A stretch of 12,723 bases of DNA, from the NCBI GenBank assembly GCA_016297535.1, contig JAEDGL010000064.1, positions 1-12,723 of the forward strand, in the 5' to 3' direction. Positions within the stretch are counted from its first letter, which is position 1. Each line of letters opens with the position of its first letter. A program made the position numbers and the translations under genes. Positions 1 to 5,888 of the stretch are shown here, in pieces. The notes beneath the pieces were generated by a model. The model was given only the letters and a program-made list of their open reading frames with translations. It did no database searches and was not told the origin of the DNA. Source of the stretch: Clostridia bacterium. Lineage in GTDB: Bacteria > Bacillota > Clostridia > Christensenellales > Aristaeellaceae.

Positions 1-45
1 ATTCTCAACGCCTACCGCCGGGAAAAAAGTACCCATCAGTCATAA
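1..45 (+). CDS. C-terminal tail of an upstream gene (partial)
   Basis: Reading frame 1 from the window edge gives ILNAYRREKSTHQS followed by TAA at 43-45, three bases before a strong intrinsic terminator on the same strand. A stop codon directly before a terminator is what the end of a real gene looks like. Only 14 residues are visible, so the family cannot be named. The other two forward frames stay open through the terminator and are less likely to be the coding frame. Confidence 0.45.
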   Translation: MLNAYRREKSTHQS

Positions 46-47
46 TA

Positions 48-91
48 CAGGTCCCCGCAAACCGTCTCCCGGTTTGCGGGGATCTGTTTTT
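48..91 (+). terminator. Intrinsic terminator upstream of nrdR
   Basis: A 12-bp perfect stem (TCCCCGCAAACC at 52-63 with GGTTTGCGGGGA at 71-82) encloses a 7-base loop. Pairs 48-51 with 83-86 extend it to about 16 bp, including one G-T wobble. A run of five T follows at 87-91. It ends the transcript of the gene whose tail lies at 1-45 and isolates nrdR from it. Confidence 0.9.
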
Positions 92-136
92 GACTGCCGC
101 AAGCCGCTGCCGGAACGGCGCATTCCATTTGTACCC

Positions 137-166
137 TTGCCAAATGCTTCCGCTTGCTGGTATAAT
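137..166 (+). promoter_or_regulatory. nrdR promoter (extended -10)
   Basis: TTGCCA (137-142) and a perfect TATAAT (161-166) are 18 bases apart. TGG directly before the -10 (158-160) gives the extended TGnTATAAT form. Transcription would start near 173, leaving a leader of about 40 bases before the nrdR start. No clear NrdR box was seen near it, so autoregulation is not supported by the sequence. Confidence 0.85.
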
Positions 167-211
167 ACATTCAGCATCCACCGACCGTTGATTTCAAGGA
201 GGAACCTCTCT

Positions 212-670
212 ATGCGCTGCCAATACTGTGGCTATCTGGACAGCAAGGTGATCGATTCCCGTCCCGCGGAGGAGGGCTCCTCCATTCGCCGCCGCCGCGA
301 GTGCCTGCGCTGCGGCCGCCGCTTTACCACCTACGAGAAAATTGAAACCTCGCCGGTGATGATTATCAAGAAGGATATGCGCCGCGAGCCCTTCAATGCC
401 GACAAAATCAAGCGCGGCCTGCTGGCCGCCTGCCAGAAGCGGCCCGTAAGCATCAAGGATATTGACGGCATTGTGGACCGGGTGGAAAAGGCGGTTTATA
501 CGCTGGGCGAGGATGAAATCAGCTCCCGCCGCATCGGCGAAGCCGTGATGGACGAGCTGAAAAAGCTGGATGAGGTGGCCTATGTGCGTTTTGCCTCCGT
601 CTACCGCCAGTTTACCGATGTAGGCAGCTTTATGGAAGAACTGAACAAGCTGATTCACGACCACGATTGA
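212..670 (+). CDS. nrdR: Transcriptional repressor NrdR
   Basis: NrdR is the nucleotide-sensing repressor of ribonucleotide reductase genes. It binds ATP/dATP through an ATP-cone and DNA through an N-terminal zinc ribbon. The 152-residue product has the family's usual length. The zinc ribbon is complete (C3-x2-C6 and C31-x2-C34), with the basic RRRR stretch (26-29) and the RRFTTYE motif (36-42) typical of NrdR, and the ATP-cone spans about residues 49-139. The ATG at 212 is chosen because AAGGAGG sits at 196-202, 9 bases upstream, and the protein then begins MRCQYCG as in the family. The frame stays open further upstream, but that region contains the promoter. The gene is monocistronic between two terminators. 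No ribonucleotide reductase gene is in the window, which is common because NrdR acts in trans. Confidence 0.97.
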   Translation: MRCQYCGYLDSKVIDSRPAEEGSSIRRRRECLRCGRRFTTYEKIETSPVMIIKKDMRREPFNADKIKRGLLAACQKRPVSIKDIDGIVDRVEKAVYTLGEDEISSRRIGEAVMDELKKLDEVAYVRFASVYRQFTDVGSFMEELNKLIHDHD

Positions 671-684
671 AAAGCAGCAGCATG

Positions 685-716
685 AAGGGCCTCCTGCGTT
701 TGCAGGAGGCCCTTTT
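685..716. terminator. Terminator between convergent nrdR and degV
   Basis: A 13-bp perfect stem, AAGGGCCTCCTGC (685-697) with GCAGGAGGCCCTT (702-714), closes a 4-base loop. The T run extends to 716 on the + strand. It lies 14 bases after the nrdR stop and just beyond the degV stop, so it very likely ends nrdR. It may also end degV, although the minus strand has only a broken T tract (CTGCTGCTTTTC). Confidence 0.88.
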
Positions 717-727
717 CGCATATCTGT

Positions 728-1606
728 TTATTGTGCACGCTCCTTGCCGAAGCAGCAGATGGCCACGGTGCCCGGACCGCAGTGCGCGCCGATCACGGGA
801 CCCACATACCAGGTTTGAATGTCGGTCAGCTGGGGCACACGCTCGCGCAGCAGCTTTTCCAGGCGCTGGGCATCCTCGGGCGCGTCGGCATGCATGATCA
901 CGGGCATGGCGTTGGCGGGGTCTTCAATGCACTCCGCCGCACGGTCGGCAATCAGGCGCAGGGCGCTCTTGCGGCCGCGTACCTTGTCGATGCTTACCAG
1001 CTTGCCCTCGCGGCTTTCGGTAATAATGGGCTTCAGATCCAGCATGGTGCCAACCGTTGCCGCAACCGCGCTGATGCGCCCGCCGCGGCGCAGGTATTTC
1101 AGATCATCCACCGTAAACCACGCCTGGGCGCGCAGCCGGTTTTCCTCCACCCACCGGGCAACCTCCTCCATGGATTTGCCGGCCTTGTACAGCTCATAGG
1201 CCTTGAGGATCAGGATGGACTGGGGCGCGGAAATGCTGAGGGTATCCACAATCAGAATTTTGCGCTCGGGATATTTTTCCAGCAGCTCCTCGCTGGCGCT
1301 GCGGGCGTTGGCCAGGGTGCCGGAGAGCTGGCTGGAAAAGGCGATGAACAGGATATCCTTCCCCTGCGCCAGAATGGGCTCAAACTGCTCCAGATACGCG
1401 CCCACCGGCAGCAGCGATGTGCTGGGCGCCGCGCCCGCGCGCATGCTGTCAAAGTATTCCTTCTGAGCGCCCGCGCGGCCAAGGTCGTCCATGTGCTCCT
1501 GGCCGTTGACAATATAGGGCATGTACACCACGGAAAGATCCAGTTCGTCCACATAGGTATAGGGCAGATCGGAGTCTGAGTCAGTCATGAAAACATAAGG
1601 GTTCAC
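728..1606 (-). CDS. DegV family fatty-acid-binding protein (FakB-like)
   Basis: DegV proteins bind a fatty acid in a deep pocket. In Firmicutes the FakB members present it to the kinase FakA, which makes acyl-phosphate for phospholipid synthesis. The 292-residue product carries the family hallmarks in order: TDSDSDLP near the N-terminus (8-15), PSTS (61-64) in the lipid-contacting loop, FSSQLSGT (90-97), the signature DDLKYLRRGGRIS (167-179), and AHCGPGT (274-280) with the conserved histidine H275. The start is the GTG at 1606. AAGGAGG at 1614-1620 lies 7 bases before it, and the protein then begins just ahead of the conserved first strand. An in-frame start further upstream, at 1735, would overlap the promoter. 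The gene is monocistronic. Substrate and partner cannot be told from the sequence, and no FakA is in the window. Confidence 0.93.
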   Translation of the reverse strand: MNPYVFMTDSDSDLPYTYVDELDLSVVYMPYIVNGQEHMDDLGRAGAQKEYFDSMRAGAAPSTSLLPVGAYLEQFEPILAQGKDILFIAFSSQLSGTLANARSASEELLEKYPERKILIVDTLSISAPQSILILKAYELYKAGKSMEEVARWVEENRLRAQAWFTVDDLKYLRRGGRISAVAATVGTMLDLKPIITESREGKLVSIDKVRGRKSALRLIADRAAECIEDPANAMPVIMHADAPEDAQRLEKLLRERVPQLTDIQTWYVGPVIGAHCGPGTVAICCFGKERAQ

Positions 1607-1626
1607 GATTGTTCCTCCTTTAAGGC

Positions 1627-1641
1627 GGAGCATGCTGCTCC
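1627..1641 (-). promoter_or_regulatory. Hairpin in the degV leader
   Basis: GGAGCA (1627-1632) and TGCTCC (1636-1641) form a perfect 6-bp stem with a 3-base loop. In the degV mRNA it sits 6 bases upstream of the AAGGAGG at 1614-1620 without covering it. It could stabilise the 5' end or influence ribosome access. No regulatory role is shown. Confidence 0.4.
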
Positions 1642-1706
1642 AAAATGCACATGGCCCCGGGATAAGAACAAATGATGGAATTGAGTAAAAGGGCCGATGT
1701 ACAGAC

Positions 1707-1735
1707 ATTGTACTCTGTCCGCCGTTTTTTTGCAA
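1707..1735 (-). promoter_or_regulatory. degV promoter
   Basis: On the minus strand TTGCAA (1735-1730) and TACAAT (1712-1707) are 17 bases apart, close to consensus for the housekeeping sigma factor. Transcription would start near 1700, giving a leader of about 95 bases that contains a small hairpin and the degV ribosome binding site. The promoter begins only 9 bases after the metallophosphoesterase stop, and no terminator was seen between them, so read-through from that operon is also possible. Confidence 0.85.
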
Positions 1736-1743
1736 TACCCGGT

Positions 1744-2424
1744 TTAGTCCAGGCGGATGAGCAGCACCTCGCAGGGGTTGCCCCAGCGCGGCATGCGCGC
1801 AGGGTTGCCCGCGCCTGCGGAGATGATCAGCCTTTCGTCTGCCGCGCCGCGGGTGAGGCGCGGGAACAGGCCCTGCCCGGGCGCGTACACCCCCTGCCCG
1901 AACAGGCGGATCTGCCCGCCGTGCGCGTGACCGGCCACCACCAGATCCAGCCTGCGCTGGCGCATGCGCTTCCAGTATTCCTCCGGCTTGTGACAGAGCA
2001 GGATTTTTACGCCGTCCTCGCGCTCCAGCGCGCTCAAGCGCTCCGGCTCGCGCACCACCTGGGGATCATACCATCCGCCGATGAACACCTCGCCAAACCG
2101 CACATGGCGGTTGATCAGAATCTGCGCCCCGGTGTGGTAGAGGGCGGTTTTGAGCTTGTGGTAATGCTGCTGGCGCGCCTCGTGATTGCCCAGCGAGAAA
2201 AAGGTGGGCAGCCGCCGGGCTGCATCGCTCAAAAAGGCGACGCCCTGATCCCACCGCTGATGATACCGGTCGCTGATATCCCCCGGCACCAGCAGCGCGT
2301 CCGCTCCCTGAATCAGCGCAAAAAGATCCTCATACGGCTCGTTGTGCAAATCGCTGACCACCGCCAGCGTAAGTGGCCTGCTCAGCCTGCCGGTGTGATG
2401 CTCATAGCGGGTTACACGTCTCAT
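1744..2424 (-). CDS. Metallophosphoesterase (calcineurin-like)
   Basis: This is a two-metal-ion phosphohydrolase of the calcineurin-like superfamily. The metal-binding motifs appear in order: SDLH (D25, H27), GDISD (D49), GNHE (N80, H81), CH (H145) and GHAHGG (H166, H168). The motif set is complete, so an active enzyme is expected. The 226-residue protein has no signal peptide or membrane segment, unlike many YkuE-type relatives that have an N-terminal membrane helix, so it is predicted cytoplasmic. The natural substrate cannot be read from the sequence. The ATG start follows AAGGAG (2432-2437) by 7 bases. It lies 19 bases after the GNAT gene, and the two probably share one transcript from the promoter near 3008-3035. 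Confidence 0.93.
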   Translation of the reverse strand: MRRVTRYEHHTGRLSRPLTLAVVSDLHNEPYEDLFALIQGADALLVPGDISDRYHQRWDQGVAFLSDAARRLPTFFSLGNHEARQQHYHKLKTALYHTGAQILINRHVRFGEVFIGGWYDPQVVREPERLSALEREDGVKILLCHKPEEYWKRMRQRRLDLVVAGHAHGGQIRLFGQGVYAPGQGLFPRLTRGAADERLIISAGAGNPARMPRWGNPCEVLLIRLD

Positions 2425-2443
2425 GGCACGGCTCCTTCCTTTT

Positions 2444-2974
2444 TTACAGCATCAGCCTGTAATACCGGCGGTCGCGGCCGTCGTAGGCGGGCTGCGTTAC
2501 CACGCACACATAGCCCGCCTTTTCAAAATTGTGCCAGGAAGCGCTGTTTTCGGGATCCACCGTGGCATAGATCGCCGTTCCGCCCAGCTCCCGCGCGGAT
2601 TGGGTAAACAGGCTCAGAAGCTGCTGGTGCATGCGGTGCCCGCGATAGGCGGGATGCACCATCACATCATGAAAATCAAAGGTGTTCTGCGCAGGCTCGC
2701 CCAGCACGCGCGCGTAGGAGTGATCCCCGCGCTGATCCGCGGACGCAATGGCGCCAAAGCCCGCCAGCACCTCGCCATCCAGATAGCCCACCACGCCCTC
2801 CTGGGCAAGCCACTCGTCAATTTCCTCGTCTTCCATGCTGAAATACCAGCGCGGATCCGGCAAAACGGCCATCACCGCGTCGCGGATGGCCATCAGGCGG
2901 GGCTTATCCGCCGGGGTAAGCCTGCGCATTTCAAAGCCGGGAATCCGGTAGGGGGTCAAATCGGAAAACCGCAC
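2444..2974 (-). CDS. GNAT family N-acetyltransferase
   Basis: GNAT enzymes move an acetyl group from acetyl-CoA to an amine. The 176-residue product has the fold's core order: an N-terminal helix region, the strand LAGFGAIAS (70-78), the strand-loop-helix FHDVMVHPAYRGHRMHQQLL (101-120) that binds the CoA pyrophosphate, and NSASWHNFEKAGY (143-155), typical of the last helix. The pyrophosphate loop reads RGHRMH instead of the common R/QxxGxG/A, a variant also found in some real GNATs. The start is GTG at 2974, supported by GGGAGG (2983-2988) 8 bases upstream. It is the first gene of a two-gene operon with the metallophosphoesterase. The substrate is unknown. A role in drug resistance or ribosomal protein modification cannot be supported. 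Confidence 0.88.
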   Translation of the reverse strand: MRFSDLTPYRIPGFEMRRLTPADKPRLMAIRDAVMAVLPDPRWYFSMEDEEIDEWLAQEGVVGYLDGEVLAGFGAIASADQRGDHSYARVLGEPAQNTFDFHDVMVHPAYRGHRMHQQLLSLFTQSARELGGTAIYATVDPENSASWHNFEKAGYVCVVTQPAYDGRDRRYYRLML

Positions 2975-3007
2975 AGGAAAAACCTCCCGTCATCATTTCG
3001 TTTTTCC

Positions 3008-3035
3008 ATTATACCATGATTGCATCCTCCGTCAA
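3008..3035 (-). promoter_or_regulatory. Promoter of the GNAT-phosphoesterase operon
   Basis: On the minus strand TTGACG (3035-3030) and a perfect TATAAT (3013-3008) are 16 bases apart. TGG just before the -10 makes it an extended -10 promoter. Transcription would start near 3001, about 27 bases before the GTG start. Its -35 lies 7 bases from the -35 of the divergent + strand promoter. Confidence 0.87.
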
Positions 3036-3042
3036 TCGGTGG

Positions 3043-3071
3043 TTGACAGGCGAAACGGTCAATGATAGACT
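3043..3071 (+). promoter_or_regulatory. Promoter of the 134-aa / Syd-like / 571-aa / deoC run
   Basis: A perfect TTGACA (3043-3048) and TAGACT (3066-3071) are 17 bases apart, with TGA (3063-3065) giving an extended -10. Transcription would start near 3078, leaving about 55 bases of leader before the first gene. Together with the minus-strand -35 this creates the inverted repeat GTCAA-N7-TTGAC (3031-3047), which could be an operator or simply two facing -35 boxes. Confidence 0.8.
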
Positions 3072-3132
3072 GAAGGGCAGGAGGCCCCGGCTTTTCCCGG
3101 GCGCCGTGATCATGTGCTGAAGGGGCTTTTGC

Positions 3133-3537
3133 ATGGCTTTTTTGAATATGGAAACCGGAGAAATCACCTTTACCGACGGCTTTCGGCTGTGCGCCGGGCT
3201 GGCCCTGGGCGAGGTGGCGGATGCGCTGGGCGGCGCGACGGATGGCGTGGTGCGCCTGGAGCCCCACACGGCGGGCGGCGGCGTGCTGATTCCCGTGTGC
3301 GCGGTGCAGGGCGGCGCGGTGCAAAGCGTTACGCTCAGCATTTCCTCTGTGGGCAACCGCCCCATGCGCAAGGCGCAGCGCCAGCGTGAGTTTCTCTTTG
3401 CGCGGCTCAATGTGCAGGATCCCTTTCCCGATACCCTTGAGCCGGTGCATATCACCTGCCCGTTTGGCGAAATGCATCTTTCCACCGATCCGTATACGGG
3501 ACGCAGCGAGGCCCGGATTATCTATGCCGCGCGCTGA
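3133..3537 (+). CDS. Hypothetical 134-residue protein, first gene of cassette
   Basis: The family was not recognised. The product is small and cytoplasmic: no signal peptide, no membrane segment, mixed alpha/beta by eye. It starts with METGEITFTDGFRL (6-19), has a glycine-rich middle (48-61), a predicted strand AVQSVTLSI (62-70), a basic helix RPMRKAQRQREFLFARL (76-92), and ends with CPFGEMHLSTDPYTG then a strand (109-131). That layout, a helix followed by a G-x5-D-x3-G turn and a last strand, is reminiscent of small immunity-type proteins, but this is only an impression. The ATG follows AAGGGG (3120-3125) by 7 bases, and a good promoter lies directly upstream, so the gene is very likely real. 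It is 22 bases from the Syd-like gene. Confidence 0.82.
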   Translation: MAFLNMETGEITFTDGFRLCAGLALGEVADALGGATDGVVRLEPHTAGGGVLIPVCAVQGGAVQSVTLSISSVGNRPMRKAQRQREFLFARLNVQDPFPDTLEPVHITCPFGEMHLSTDPYTGRSEARIIYAAR

Positions 3538-3559
3538 AACAGGCAAGGAGGTTACGGCC

Positions 3560-4147
3560 ATGTCTACCGCACTTGCGCCCGTGATGAGCGATTTTCTGGT
3601 GCGCTACCAGCAAACGTCTGTCCGCGAGACGGGGCACCGCCCCATAACGTGGCTGCGCACCCCCATGGATGAGGCCCTGCTGCTGCCCGGCTGTACCCGG
3701 GCAGGCTATACCTTCTGGCAGCCCGTGCCGTGGAAAAACAACCGGCCCCCGCTGGGCAAATATGCCAGGGACTTTCACGAAAGCATTATCAGCTACGTAT
3801 CCATGTGCCAGTTTCTGGAGATCTTTTTCCAGCTGCCGGTGGCGCGTGCGGACAGCCCGCTGAGCTTTCTGTACGGGCGCACCTTTGCCTGCTGCCCCAA
3901 CACCCGCAGCAATCCGCCTGCCCGCGCCTTTGAGGAGGCGGGCCTGTACCGCCGCGAGCATCCGGACATGCCGCTGTGCTATTGCATGGCGGCCACCTGC
4001 GACGATGGCGAGCCGCTGCTTTTGATGCTGCGCGCGCAGGATGGCGAGGCTCTTGTGGCGCGCCCCATGGCGGAGGCGGAGCCGCTGTCTCTGAAACTGG
4101 GGCTGGACCGTCTGCTGCCCAAGCTGCATTTTGTGTACGAATGGTAG
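3560..4147 (+). CDS. Syd-like protein (SUKH superfamily), putative
   Basis: The 195-residue product resembles E. coli Syd along its length when compared from memory. It has an N-terminal helix with F-x2-RY (12-16), a proline/cysteine turn and YTFWQPVPW (50-58; Syd has YWQPQPF), a helix-strand stretch FHESIISYVSMCQFLEIFF (72-90), and a C-terminal part with LLLMLRAQDGEALVAR (153-168) and the helix SLKLGLDRLLPKL (177-189). Syd binds SecY at the membrane. The wider SUKH superfamily includes many immunity proteins that neutralise polymorphic toxins. Which role applies here is open. There is no signal peptide or membrane segment. The ATG follows AAGGAGG (3545-3551) by 8 bases. It lies between two unrecognised genes in one operon. 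The gene is secure; the family call is moderate. Confidence 0.7.
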   Translation: MSTALAPVMSDFLVRYQQTSVRETGHRPITWLRTPMDEALLLPGCTRAGYTFWQPVPWKNNRPPLGKYARDFHESIISYVSMCQFLEIFFQLPVARADSPLSFLYGRTFACCPNTRSNPPARAFEEAGLYRREHPDMPLCYCMAATCDDGEPLLLMLRAQDGEALVARPMAEAEPLSLKLGLDRLLPKLHFVYEW

Positions 4148-4172
4148 AACAACAGAAAGGAGGGCGCTGTCC

Positions 4173-5888
4173 ATGCGGCCCGGAAACCGATTTACCGGCG
4201 TAATCAGCTACGCGGGGCAGGAGGAAAGCGCCCTGTGGGAGCAGGCCCGCCGCGCCTTTGCCTCCCAAACGCTGCCGGAGCGCTTTCGCGGCTTTCTGCC
4301 CCTGTTTCCCATGGAGCTGATGGTGAACATGCCCTATGTGGGTCATGCGCCCTATGCCTCGCCCGAAGGCTTTTCCATGCGCGCGGCGGATTATCACCGC
4401 GTGCTGTCGCAGGAGCTGCCCACGCTGTATCAGGGCGAAAACCGCGCCCGCTGCTTTGATGCGCAGGGCCGCTTTACCGGCGGCGTGGTTACGGTGGATG
4501 AAAGCTGGGCGGAGCTGTTTGCGCAGTACCGGCCCTTTCTGGGCGAACGGCTCGCGCTTTACATGATTGGCGGCGGCCATCAGGCCGTGGCGGTGCCGGA
4601 AAGCGTTTTTCCCCGCTGCGGCGGTGTGCTGGCCCGCTTTGAGCGCGAGCAGGGCATTACGGAGCGCTGCCATCAGTTTGCGTCCTTCCTGCGCCAGCGC
4701 GTCTCCCCCGGCGCGCCCTGCGATCACGAGCGGCTGGAGGGGGAATACCTGCGGCTGACCGGGCTGAACGCCCTGCGCATCCGCCAGAAGGAAATTCAGC
4801 AGCTGGTGCAGGAGGCGTCCATCCTGCGCGAGCTGGAGGATCAGAACGCCGTTCCCGCCGCTGCATCGGAACGGCCCAAAACCACGCGCATTCCGCAGTA
4901 TCAGCCCTACCGCTACGCCTGCGACACCTTCGAGCCGTATGCGTTTGCGCATCAGCGCACAAGGCTTGTGCAGCTGTACTACGAGGGCAATCCCTTCATC
5001 AGCGATCTATGGCTGCGCTGGCAGGATGTGGCGGGATATGTGGACAAGGCCCGGCGCACGCTGGATGTGCGGGCCCTTTGCCATGGCTTTCAGATTGCGC
5101 CCATCGCAGACCCGGATGAGCGTGGCGGCTGCTATCCCAACCGCATCCGCGTGGTCAACGTGTGCGACCGTTCCCTGCAGCCCATGGCGGCGCAAACCAT
5201 CAACAATCCCGCCTATGGCAGCGGCCTGAACCCTATGGGCACGCTCAACCGCGTCATCTGGCTGGCCAACACGCCCGGGCTGCTGGCCGACGGCGCGCTC
5301 AAGGAGGAAGCCTGCAGCCTGAATTGCGAAAATACCAAGGTGGATGAGGACGAATTTTTGCGCATGCGCGCCCTGGCCGAATGGCAGGAGCACCGCGGCC
5401 GCCTGATTGACGCCATGTACCGCCGCGAAACCACCCTTGCCCGGCTGGAGCCCGGCAGCCTGACCTACGAGCGATCGCGTGATCTGCTCAATGCCAAGGT
5501 GGCCCGGCTGGAGGCGCTGGTTCAGTACCCGCCCGTATCCAACTGTCCCCGCAGCGGCTATGACGCGGATATCGAATACCTGCGCCATCAGGCGCAGTGC
5601 CGCGAGGGCGTGCTGGAGGACGGCCGCCCCGCGCCCACGCTGTTTGCATATGACGCGCGCCGTGAAAAGAGCATTGAAAGCGGCTTTGCCATGCGCTCCT
5701 GCGCGCAGGGCTTTGCCCTTTCGGATCTGTCCGTCAAGCCGGAGCGCGAGGCCGCCCCGCGCTCCGCTCCGCCGCAGCGGCTGCGCGCCGCCAACGGCCA
5801 GTGGTTTGAACAGATCGATATGTTTTCCGTGCTTGCCAACCCCGATCAACAACAAGGAGGAGATTTTCATGAGCCTGACCCCGCATGA
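4173..5888 (+). CDS. Hypothetical 571-residue protein of the cassette
   Basis: The family was not recognised. The ATG at 4173 follows AAAGGAGG (4156-4163) by 9 bases. The frame continues upstream only into the end of the Syd-like gene. The product is soluble, with no signal peptide or membrane segment. Residues 1-180 look like one domain, with aromatic and proline-rich stretches and LGERLALYMIGGGHQ (123-137). Residues 184-225 are charged and helical, probably coiled. A second domain (about 245-390) is rich in conserved-looking N, G and C and includes GGCYPNRIRVVNVCDRS (318-334), NNPAYGSGLNPMG (344-356) and CSLNC (381-385). Residues 390-450 are again a long charged helix. The C-terminal 120 residues end in a flexible proline/glutamine tail. 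It has 13 cysteines. The last 20 bases overlap deoC. It could be an effector, a scaffold or an enzyme; no catalytic motif was recognised. Confidence 0.82.
   Translation: MRPGNRFTGVISYAGQEESALWEQARRAFASQTLPERFRGFLPLFPMELMVNMPYVGHAPYASPEGFSMRAADYHRVLSQELPTLYQGENRARCFDAQGRFTGGVVTVDESWAELFAQYRPFLGERLALYMIGGGHQAVAVPESVFPRCGGVLARFEREQGITERCHQFASFLRQRVSPGAPCDHERLEGEYLRLTGLNALRIRQKEIQQLVQEASILRELEDQNAVPAAASERPKTTRIPQYQPYRYACDTFEPYAFAHQRTRLVQLYYEGNPFISDLWLRWQDVAGYVDKARRTLDVRALCHGFQIAPIADPDERGGCYPNRIRVVNVCDRSLQPMAAQTINNPAYGSGLNPMGTLNRVIWLANTPGLLADGALKEEACSLNCENTKVDEDEFLRMRALAEWQEHRGRLIDAMYRRETTLARLEPGSLTYERSRDLLNAKVARLEALVQYPPVSNCPRSGYDADIEYLRHQAQCREGVLEDGRPAPTLFAYDARREKSIESGFAMRSCAQGFALSDLSVKPEREAAPRSAPPQRLRAANGQWFEQIDMFSVLANPDQQQGGDFHEPDPA

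Noticed and set aside
74..211. N-terminal extension of NrdR to an upstream start
   Set aside because: The stretch contains the terminator end and the nrdR promoter, and the family begins at MRCxxC, which matches the ATG at 212 with AAGGAGG ahead of it.
1607..1735. Longer DegV protein starting at 1735
   Set aside because: The extra codons overlap the degV promoter and leader, have no ribosome binding site, and precede the conserved first strand of the family.
3078..3132. Possible riboswitch or attenuator in the cassette leader
   Set aside because: Only a 5-bp CCCGG/CCGGG stem (3086-3101) was found in about 55 bases, with no T tract and no known aptamer pattern.
5479..5868. Long N-terminal extension of DeoC
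   Set aside because: It is an out-of-frame reading of the 571-residue gene. DeoC proteins start close to the HSTLQP motif, as given by the ATG at 5869.
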